Origin: Nitrosovibrio sp. Nv4
GTDB lineage: Bacteria > Pseudomonadota > Gammaproteobacteria > Burkholderiales > SG8-39
Assembly: GCA_945906765.1 (NCBI GenBank)
Contig: CAMDRF010000025.1
Span: 1 to 35,460, forward strand
DNA: 35,460 nt
Reading direction: 5' to 3'
Positions 16,535-23,208 of the stretch are shown piece after piece (the stretch's first letter is position 1; each line of letters opens with the position of its first letter). Under the pieces are notes generated by a model that was given only the letters and a program-made list of their open reading frames with translations, had not been told where the DNA came from and did not search any database. The position numbers and the translations under genes are program-made.

Positions 16535-16858
16535 ATGTTCGACATCGGCTTCTCCGAACTGATGGTGATTGGCCTGGTGGCCCTGATCGTGATCGGGCCT
16601 GAGCGCCTGCCGCGTGTCGCGCGTACCCTGGGTCATCTGACCGGCCGGTTGCAACGCTATGTCGCCGACGTGAAGGCCGACATCAATCGGGAGGTCGAAC
16701 TCGACGAGCTGCGCAAGATGAAGGACTCGGTGCAGCAGGCCGCGACCGGATTCGAGAATTCGGTGCAAAGCGAACTCGGCAAGACCGAGAGTGAATTGAA
16801 CGCCGCTGCGAATCCGGCTGCCGCCGAAACACCAAAGATCCCGGAAAAATCCGCCTAG
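16535..16858 (+). CDS. tatB: Sec-independent translocase subunit TatB
   Basis: A 107-residue protein with an N-terminal membrane helix and the TatB signature FDIGFSELMVIGLVALIVIGP (residues 2-22) followed by ERLPRVARTLG. An amphipathic helix and an acidic, low-complexity tail follow. It binds Tat substrates together with TatC. tatC begins two bases after its stop. Confidence 0.95.
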   Translation: MFDIGFSELMVIGLVALIVIGPERLPRVARTLGHLTGRLQRYVADVKADINREVELDELRKMKDSVQQAATGFENSVQSELGKTESELNAAANPAAAETPKIPEKSA

Positions 16859-16860
16859 CC

Positions 16861-17622
16861 GTGCAACAAGACACCTTTATCTCGCACCTGATTGAGTTGC
16901 GCACGCGGCTGATGCACGCGCTGATGGTGGTGGCGGCGGCGTTCGTGGTGCTGTTCCTGTACCCGGGTTCCGCCGCGATCTACGATTTCCTCGCCGCGCC
17001 GTTGATGCACGCGCTGCCCGAGGGCGCCAAGATGATCGCCACCGGCGTGATCACGCCGTTCATGGTGCCGATGAAAGTGACCGCGCTGGTGGCCTTCCTG
17101 CTCGCGCTGCCTTACGTTCTGTACCAGGCTTGGGCGTTCGTCGCCCCGGGCCTCTACGACCACGAAAAAAAGTTCGCGGTGCCGCTGATCTTCGCCAGCA
17201 CCGCGCTGTTCCTGATCGGCGTCGCGTTCTGCTACTACTTCGTGTTCGGCACGGTATTCAAGTTCATCAACGATTTCGCGCCCAAATCGATCACCCCGGC
17301 GCCGGACATCGAGGCCTACTTTTCGTTCGTCATCACCATGTTCATGGCCTTCGGCGTCACTTTCGAGATTCCGATCGCGGTGATCATCCTGGTGCGCTCG
17401 GGGGCCGTCAGCGTCGAGCAGCTGAAGGAAGCCCGCCCCTACGTGATCGTCGGCGCCTTCGTCATTGCGGCGGTGGTGACCCCGCCGGACGTGTTGTCGC
17501 AGTTCATGCTGGCGGTGCCGATGTGCCTGTTGTTCGAGGCGGGGCTGTTCGTTTCCCGCTTTATCGGGGTACGGCCCCGGGCCGAAAGCCCCCAAAACCA
17601 GGGTCAGTCCACGACACCCTAG
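16861..17622 (+). CDS. tatC: Sec-independent translocase subunit TatC
   Basis: A 253-residue, six-helix inner-membrane protein that recognises twin-arginine signal peptides. N-terminal FISHLIELRTRLMHA, the PFMVPMKV loop and YQAWAFVAPGLYDHEKK are diagnostic. GTG start two bases after tatB. A likely client, the Rieske protein PetA, is encoded at 28518. This is the last core gene before the restriction insertion. Confidence 0.97.
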   Translation: MQQDTFISHLIELRTRLMHALMVVAAAFVVLFLYPGSAAIYDFLAAPLMHALPEGAKMIATGVITPFMVPMKVTALVAFLLALPYVLYQAWAFVAPGLYDHEKKFAVPLIFASTALFLIGVAFCYYFVFGTVFKFINDFAPKSITPAPDIEAYFSFVITMFMAFGVTFEIPIAVIILVRSGAVSVEQLKEARPYVIVGAFVIAAVVTPPDVLSQFMLAVPMCLLFEAGLFVSRFIGVRPRAESPQNQGQSTTP

Positions 17623-17684
17623 GGTCGGGTAGAATCGCGTCCCTGCCTTTTAACCTACACGTTCAGAATCGATTGGGAAGCATC

Positions 17685-17864
17685 ATGAAACGCAAATACG
17701 GCTCCGCCCTGAAGAACGAATCCATCGCCGAGCAGAAAATGCGCGAGCGCGCCAAGGAGGCTGGCGATAACAGCTTCAATTTCGGCTCGCAGCTGCGCAT
17801 GGGCGCGATCGGCCGCGGTAAGCATCGTGGCCGCGCCGACGTGGCCGCGCACAACAAGAAGTAG
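17685..17864 (+). CDS. small basic hypothetical protein (59 aa)
   Basis: The ATG at 17685 follows a GGGAAG site. The product opens MKRKYGSALKNESIAEQKMR, is rich in lysine, arginine and histidine, and ends RGKHRGRADVAAHNKK, with no hydrophobic segment. I do not recognise a family. The longer frame running back into tatC is rejected because it would overlap that gene by nearly 500 bases. The charge and size resemble small nucleoid- or ribosome-associated proteins, but this is inference only. It lies between tatC and the restriction cassette and could belong to either side. Confidence 0.5.
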   Translation: MKRKYGSALKNESIAEQKMRERAKEAGDNSFNFGSQLRMGAIGRGKHRGRADVAAHNKK

Positions 17865-17880
17865 CCCGCCTACCTGAAGC

Positions 17881-17918
17881 CACGGCAGCTTGTCTGCCGT
17901 CCTTCACGGCAGCTTGTC
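17881..17918. repeat. repeated hairpin motif after the small basic gene
   Basis: CACGGCAGCTTGTC occurs at 17881-17894 and again at 17905-17918. ACGGCAG (17882-17888) can pair with CTGCCGT (17894-17900). There is no T-run, so termination here would not be a classic intrinsic type. Confidence 0.45.
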
Positions 17919-17997
17919 CGTCCGATCTTCGGAGACCCGCGCATGCGGTTCCGCGCATCCGACGTGATGGGTACACGCGAAGCCCAGCCCGGTCCGC

Positions 17998-18024
17998 AGT
18001 GTAGATTGACCCTGCAGGTACACT
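17998..18024. promoter_or_regulatory. inverted repeat upstream of the methyltransferase gene
   Basis: AGTGTA (17998-18003) and TACACT (18019-18024) form a dyad about 55 bases before the methyltransferase start. GGTACAC also occurs at 17970-17976 and 18018-18023 (last base shared variant). This could be an operator for the cassette, but no regulator can be assigned. Confidence 0.25.
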
Positions 18025-18079
18025 AGCGGCAAAAGCCCGGTGCGGCACCCTAAGCCGCGCCTGCCTGAAGGGGAGCTTC

Positions 18080-21000
18080 ATGGACGACACCACAAGCCAG
18101 GCCCTGGCCGGATTGCTGGTCGGGCTCGTGCCGCCGGATGGCTCGACCATCGGCAACCAGAGCCTGCGCGAACGCTTCATCGAAGCCGCGAAAGCGGCCG
18201 GTCACAAGAGCACCGGCAGCGCGCTCGATGTGGCGCTCGAATCCCTGCGTGAAGAGTTGTTCCAGAAGGGCATCCTGGCCAAGGGCAAAGGTCGCGGCGG
18301 CTCCGTGCGCCGCGTGCAGGCCGAGGACGCTACCGCCTTTGCCTTGGGTGCGCGGGCGGTTCCGACCGATGATGCTCCTGCATCTCCCCCGAGAGCCAAG
18401 CCCGCAGCCGCGGTGCGTAAAGCCGCTGGCGAGGGCGAGCCGCAGGTGCTGAGCTACCGACACTCCGCGCGTCGCAAGAACAATCCGCAGGTAGGTCTGG
18501 TCAACGAAACCACCGACCCGCCGCAACCGAAAACCACGTGGCGATACGACCCTCACCTCGATCCGGCACTGGCCTTCGACACCGCGCGCGCTGGAGTCGA
18601 GAAGCTGGTGGACGATGCGCTCGCGAGCGGAGACGCGAACGTCATGCGAGCGGCGCTGGAAGAACTCAAGCGCGCCGGTAGCCCGTACCTCGAATGGACC
18701 GGCAAGGCCGAGCGCACCAGCTTCGAGATTAACACCGTCTCACTGCATGTGCACGAGCGCATCGACCCGATGAGCATTCTTGCAGCGCTGAGCAAGCGCA
18801 TCAAGGAAGGCAAGAGCAAGACCAGCGGTGCCCAGCCCAGCCTATTCGACGCCCCCTTTGAGAACCTGCCGCTGCGCGATGCGGTGGACTTCTACAAGCA
18901 CGATCGCGGTTGGTCCAACCGGATGATTGCCGGCGATTCCCTGCTGGTGATGAATTCTCTGCTGCAGAAGGAAAGCATGGCCGGGCAGGTGCAGATGATC
19001 TACATCGATCCGCCCTACGGCATTAAGTACGGATCGAACTTTCAGCCGTTCACGGGAAAACGCGACGTCAAAGATCGCAAGGACGAAGACCTGACGCAAG
19101 AACCCGAAATGATCAAGGCGTTTCGGGATACCTGGGAGTTGGGAATTCATTCCTACCTGACGTATCTGCGGGACCGGCTGCTTCTGGCAAAGGAGCTGCT
19201 GCACGAAAGTGGGAGCGTATTCGTGCAGATTTCCGACGAGAATCTCGATCATGTTCGCGAATTGATGGATGAAATTTTCGGAGCCGAGAACTTCCACTCG
19301 ATTATCGCGTTTAGCAAAGCTGCAGGGGGACTGCAGGCAGCCGACCGAATAGGCGCCGTTCTCGACTACATCGTCTGGTATGCAAAGGATGCAGCCCGCG
19401 TGAGGTTCAATCGATTGTTCGAGAAGAAAAGCGATGCGATTAGTGAGGGTTACACGTTAGTAAGTCTCCCGGGCGGCCATTTTCGAACAATGAATGCATT
19501 AGGCATTAACAGCTCTTCCGAAATCGCAAATGGGGCGCGACTCTCGATGTCGGTCCTTTTGACCAAGCCCGGCCCGGGTGCGAAATTTTCTGTGAGTTAC
19601 TGTGGGCGCGAGTATGACTCCGGAAATAGATGGTGGGGTACCACGCCGGAAGGAATTGAGAGAGTCAAGCGATCCCTGCGCGCCATTCCAACGAACGCTT
19701 CGATTCGTCTCGCGGTGCATTTTGACGAGTTCCCATATGGCTCCTTCTCTAACTTGTGGTCTGGTTTCGGAGGAGCAGCGAAGCCCATATACGTAGTGCA
19801 AACCAATGCCGAGATAGCTCAACGTTGCCTCCTAATGACGACCCACCCCGGCGACCTTGTCCTCGATCCCACGTGCGGCTCGGGCACTACGGCGTGGGTG
19901 GCCGAAAAATGGGGCCGCCGCTGGATCACCTGCGACACTTCGCGCGTGGCAGTGACGCTCGCCAAGCAGCGGCTGATGACCGCCAGCTTCGACTACTACG
20001 AACTGCGCTACCCGCACGAGGGCCTGAAGGGCGGCTTCATCTACAAGACCGTGCCGCATGTCATGCTGAAGTCGATTGCCAACAATCCCGAGATCGACGA
20101 GATCTACGCGCGCATGCATCCGGCGATTGAAGCCGCGCTGGCCGAGTTGAACGCCGCGCTGAAGAAGCACCCGCCCGCCGAAGCCTTCATAGTGACCGAG
20201 GGCGGCCGAAAAGGGGAGAAGGTGAATTTAGCCGGGGGCGCGGCCCTGCGGGAGTGGGAAGTGCCTTTCGACTTGCCCGAGGGCTGGACTGCGGCCGTGC
20301 GCAAGCCGTTCGAGGCTTTCCACGCTACCCGCCAGGCCATGCTGAAGCAGATGAACGCTTCGATCGCCGCGCACGCCGACTCCGAGGTGCTCTACGATCA
20401 GGCGGAAAAATCGCGTACCAAGATGCGCATTACCGGGCCGTTCACCGTCGAGGCGGTGCCTTTCCCCACGGTGCTGTCATTGGACGAGACCGAGCAGCCG
20501 AAGGATGCCGACGTGTCGATCGCGCGTTCGGGCGAGTCGGCACGGCAACATTCCTGGCGCGACGAACTGCTGAAGACCGGGATCCGCGGCAAGGGTGGCC
20601 AGATGTTGAGGTTCGCGAGCCTGGAGACTCTGCCCGGTACGGTCTGCCTCCACGCCCTCGGCATGCTCGACACGGGCGAGCGTGTGGTGGTGAGCTTTGG
20701 CCCGGAGCACGGGGCGCTGGAGCAGCGTCAGGTGGAGCACGCGCTGCGCGAGGCGGGCGAACTGTTTCCGTTGCCGAAGATGGCGGTGTTCTGCGCTTTC
20801 GAGTTCGATCCGGAAGCGGCCAAGGACATCGACGCCTTCAAGGGCATCACCGCCCTCAAGGCGAAGATGAACACCGATTTGCTGACCGAAGATCTGAAGA
20901 AGGCGCGTTCCAGCAACCAGAGCTTCTGGCTGATGGGTCAGCCGGATGTCGATCTGCGCAAGCGCAAGGACGGGTTCTACGAGGTCGAAGTCAACGGCTT

Positions 21001-21310
21001 CGATTATTTCGATACCGCCAAGGGCGAGCTGGTGTCAGGCGGCAAGGGCAAGATCGCCATGTGGTTGCTCGACATCGACTACGACGACCGCTCGCTTTTT
21101 CCGCGCCAGGTGTTTTTCCCGATGGCGGGCAAGAACGAGGGCTGGCACAAGCTCAAGAAGGACATTCGCGCCGAACTCAATGAGAGCCTGCTGGAGAAGT
21201 TCAAGGGCACGGTGTCCCTGCCTTTCGAAGGTGGCGAGAACAAGAAGGTTGCGGTGAAGATCGTCGATGACCGCGGCATCGAGTCGGTAAAGGTTATCCC
21301 GCTTCATTGA
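18080..21310 (+). CDS. type III-like site-specific DNA methyltransferase (Mod)
   Basis: A 1076-residue protein. The order of motifs is that of beta-class amino-methyltransferases: catalytic D310-P-P-Y313 (IYIDPPYGIKYG) comes first, then a specificity region, then the SAM-binding motif D596-PTCGSGT near the middle. Adenine-N6 (or cytosine-N4) methylation is expected. Residues 1-80 look like a helix-turn-helix-rich extension (ALDVALESLREELFQKGILA), and about 400 residues follow the SAM motif with no domain I can name. Both flanks make it longer than classic Mod proteins (about 600-700). GGGGAG precedes the ATG. The next gene starts eight bases after the stop. The DNA from about 19021 to 19860 is markedly less GC-rich than either side, suggesting a swapped target-recognition segment. 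It presumably protects host DNA from the helicase-nuclease encoded at 23209. Confidence 0.88.
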   Translation: MDDTTSQALAGLLVGLVPPDGSTIGNQSLRERFIEAAKAAGHKSTGSALDVALESLREELFQKGILAKGKGRGGSVRRVQAEDATAFALGARAVPTDDAPASPPRAKPAAAVRKAAGEGEPQVLSYRHSARRKNNPQVGLVNETTDPPQPKTTWRYDPHLDPALAFDTARAGVEKLVDDALASGDANVMRAALEELKRAGSPYLEWTGKAERTSFEINTVSLHVHERIDPMSILAALSKRIKEGKSKTSGAQPSLFDAPFENLPLRDAVDFYKHDRGWSNRMIAGDSLLVMNSLLQKESMAGQVQMIYIDPPYGIKYGSNFQPFTGKRDVKDRKDEDLTQEPEMIKAFRDTWELGIHSYLTYLRDRLLLAKELLHESGSVFVQISDENLDHVRELMDEIFGAENFHSIIAFSKAAGGLQAADRIGAVLDYIVWYAKDAARVRFNRLFEKKSDAISEGYTLVSLPGGHFRTMNALGINSSSEIANGARLSMSVLLTKPGPGAKFSVSYCGREYDSGNRWWGTTPEGIERVKRSLRAIPTNASIRLAVHFDEFPYGSFSNLWSGFGGAAKPIYVVQTNAEIAQRCLLMTTHPGDLVLDPTCGSGTTAWVAEKWGRRWITCDTSRVAVTLAKQRLMTASFDYYELRYPHEGLKGGFIYKTVPHVMLKSIANNPEIDEIYARMHPAIEAALAELNAALKKHPPAEAFIVTEGGRKGEKVNLAGGAALREWEVPFDLPEGWTAAVRKPFEAFHATRQAMLKQMNASIAAHADSEVLYDQAEKSRTKMRITGPFTVEAVPFPTVLSLDETEQPKDADVSIARSGESARQHSWRDELLKTGIRGKGGQMLRFASLETLPGTVCLHALGMLDTGERVVVSFGPEHGALEQRQVEHALREAGELFPLPKMAVFCAFEFDPEAAKDIDAFKGITALKAKMNTDLLTEDLKKARSSNQSFWLMGQPDVDLRKRKDGFYEVEVNGFDYFDTAKGELVSGGKGKIAMWLLDIDYDDRSLFPRQVFFPMAGKNEGWHKLKKDIRAELNESLLEKFKGTVSLPFEGGENKKVAVKIVDDRGIESVKVIPLH

Positions 21311-21317
21311 TTTCGCG

Positions 21318-23198
21318 ATGAGCAAGCAACTACAACTTTTCGACGACCTTCGCTATTACGAAGGCACCGACGTCGAATACAAAGGTGGTCGCGGTGGCCT
21401 GCCGCGCAGCCTGTGGGAGACTTACTCTGCCTTCGCCAACACGGAGGGCGGAACCCTGTGGCTCGGCATTAGCCAGAAGGCGAACGGTCTCGACGTGCAT
21501 GGCGTCTCGGATGCCGAGCGGCTCGTGGGCGACTTCTGGAATACGGTGAACAACCGTGGGAAGGTCAACCGAAACCTGCTCAAAGCGGCGGACGTGACCA
21601 TTGTTCCGCTCGAGGACGCGCCCGGGCACGCGCTGGTGCGCATCGCGGTGCCGCGTGCCAACCGGCGCGAGCGGCCCGTATTTCTCGGTTCCGACCCGTT
21701 TCGCGGCACCTACCGGCGCAATCATGAGGGCGACTATATCTGCACCGAGGAGGAGGTCCGGCGCATGTTCGCCGACCAGTCCGAGGAGCCGCCCGACAGC
21801 CGGATCCTTGCCGACTTCGGCATGGACGACCTTCACGGCGAATCGATCAAGCAGTTTCGCAACCGGTTTTCCTCGCGCGAACAGAACCATCCCTGGCTGC
21901 TGGAAGATGATACCGGGCTACTGAACAAGCTCGGCGGCTGGCGGACGGACCGCGCCACCGGGCGATCGGGGCTTACGCTCGCGGGATTGCTGCTGTTCGG
22001 CAAGGGCGAAGCGATCGTCGCACCTGAATCCTTGCCCGGCTTCCAGCTCGACTATCGCGAGAGGCTCTCCGACGATCCGTCGGTTCGCTGGACCGATCGA
22101 GTCACGCTCGACGGGACGTGGGAGGGCAACCTGTTCCAGTTCTACCAGCGCGTGGTCCAGAATCTCTCGACGGGCCCCGGTATCAAGGTTCCGTTTCAGC
22201 GGGATGAAGGCGGCTATCGCCAGGCCAGCACGGCGGTGCACGAAGCGCTGCAGGAAGCGCTGGTCAATGCGCTGATTCACGCCGACTACGCCGGCCAGGG
22301 CGGCATTGTCATCGATCGGTATGCGGACCGATTCGAGTTTTCGAACCCCGGGACGCTCCTGCTCTCGCGCGAGCAGTTGTTGCGTGGCGGAGTCAGTGAG
22401 TGCCGAAACAAATCACTGCAGAAAATGTTCCAGATGCTCGGCGTCGGGGACAAGGCCGGCTCGGGCATCGACAAGATCCGTTCGAGCTGGGCCGCGCAAC
22501 AGTGGCGCTCGCCGAGCATCCAGGAAACGCTGCGTCCGGACCGGGTGCGGCTGACGCTTCCGATGGTGAGCTTGCTCCCCGAAGAAGTCCTTGATTCGCT
22601 CAAGACCCGGTTCGGGGACCGCTACGCGGAGTTGGCCCCGGAGGAGGTCCAGGTGCTGGTAACGGCGGATCAGGAGGGCGAGATCACCAACCAACGGCTC
22701 CAGGAGATCCTGACCCTTCACCGCGTCGATATCACCCGACTGCTCCAGACCTTGGTCCGACGCGGGTATTTAGTGGCGCAGGGCATCGGCAGAGGAACGT
22801 CCTACACACTGGCGAGCGAGGCTTCGGGCTCCGCTATGAGGGGGGATACCCCCCCTCACAAGGAACCGATCCCCCCTCATAAGGCCGGATCCCCCCTCAT
22901 TAGCTCCCCGGATAAGGACGCTGGCAGTGACCAAGAGCGCCTCATTGCACTTGCGGCACCGGTCAAAGCCTCCCAACGCGCGACCCCCGAGTTGGTGCGC
23001 AAGGTCGTGCTCGCGCTCTGCGAGAACCGGTTCCTCACGCTGCGTGAACTCGCGGAACTGCTGGGGCGCACCAAGGAGAACTTGCGCGACCGCTATGTCG
23101 CGGAGTTGGTACGCGAGGGCAGGCTGGAACTCCGGTATCCGGATATTCCGAGCCACAGAGATCAGGGCTACCGCAGCACAACCGATGTGGCGGCCTGA
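21318..23198 (+). CDS. Schlafen-type AlbA_2 / GHKL-like ATP-binding protein with C-terminal winged helices
   Basis: A 626-residue protein between the methyltransferase and helicase genes. Residues about 12-140 match the AlbA_2 (Schlafen-like) pattern: EGTDVEYKGGRGGLPRSLWE, then SAFANTEGGTLWLGI, and later FRGTYRRNHEGDY. Residues about 300-410 carry a GHKL-like ATPase pattern, with N317 in EALVNALIHADY, then DRFEFSNPG, and GVGDKAGSGIDKI. Residues about 440-500 (EITNQRLQEILTL, LLQTLVRRGYLV) and 560-615 (LTLRELAELLGRTKENLRDRY) look like winged-helix domains, joined by a linker with PPHK repeats. Family members are usually annotated as transcriptional regulators or putative helicases. Here the gene is locked into a restriction cassette, so a role in activating or controlling restriction is plausible but unproven. 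Confidence 0.75.
   Translation: MSKQLQLFDDLRYYEGTDVEYKGGRGGLPRSLWETYSAFANTEGGTLWLGISQKANGLDVHGVSDAERLVGDFWNTVNNRGKVNRNLLKAADVTIVPLEDAPGHALVRIAVPRANRRERPVFLGSDPFRGTYRRNHEGDYICTEEEVRRMFADQSEEPPDSRILADFGMDDLHGESIKQFRNRFSSREQNHPWLLEDDTGLLNKLGGWRTDRATGRSGLTLAGLLLFGKGEAIVAPESLPGFQLDYRERLSDDPSVRWTDRVTLDGTWEGNLFQFYQRVVQNLSTGPGIKVPFQRDEGGYRQASTAVHEALQEALVNALIHADYAGQGGIVIDRYADRFEFSNPGTLLLSREQLLRGGVSECRNKSLQKMFQMLGVGDKAGSGIDKIRSSWAAQQWRSPSIQETLRPDRVRLTLPMVSLLPEEVLDSLKTRFGDRYAELAPEEVQVLVTADQEGEITNQRLQEILTLHRVDITRLLQTLVRRGYLVAQGIGRGTSYTLASEASGSAMRGDTPPHKEPIPPHKAGSPLISSPDKDAGSDQERLIALAAPVKASQRATPELVRKVVLALCENRFLTLRELAELLGRTKENLRDRYVAELVREGRLELRYPDIPSHRDQGYRSTTDVAA
22836..22900. repeat. C/G-tract repeat cluster inside the AlbA/GHKL gene
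   Basis: ATCCCCCCTCAT occurs at 22869-22880 and 22889-22900, and as its exact reverse complement at 22836-22847. A near copy with a run of seven C lies at 22848-22859. In frame, the repeats encode the linker TPPHKEPIPPHKAGSPL. Four homopolymer tracts of six or seven bases in 65 bases make slippage likely. Confidence 0.8.
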
Positions 23199-23208
23199 AA
23201 CTGACTTC

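Noticed and set aside
22927-23208. N-terminal extension of the helicase-nuclease frame
   Set aside because: It overlaps the AlbA/GHKL gene out of frame, and its translation is low-quality. The ATG at 23209 lies 10 bases after that gene's stop.
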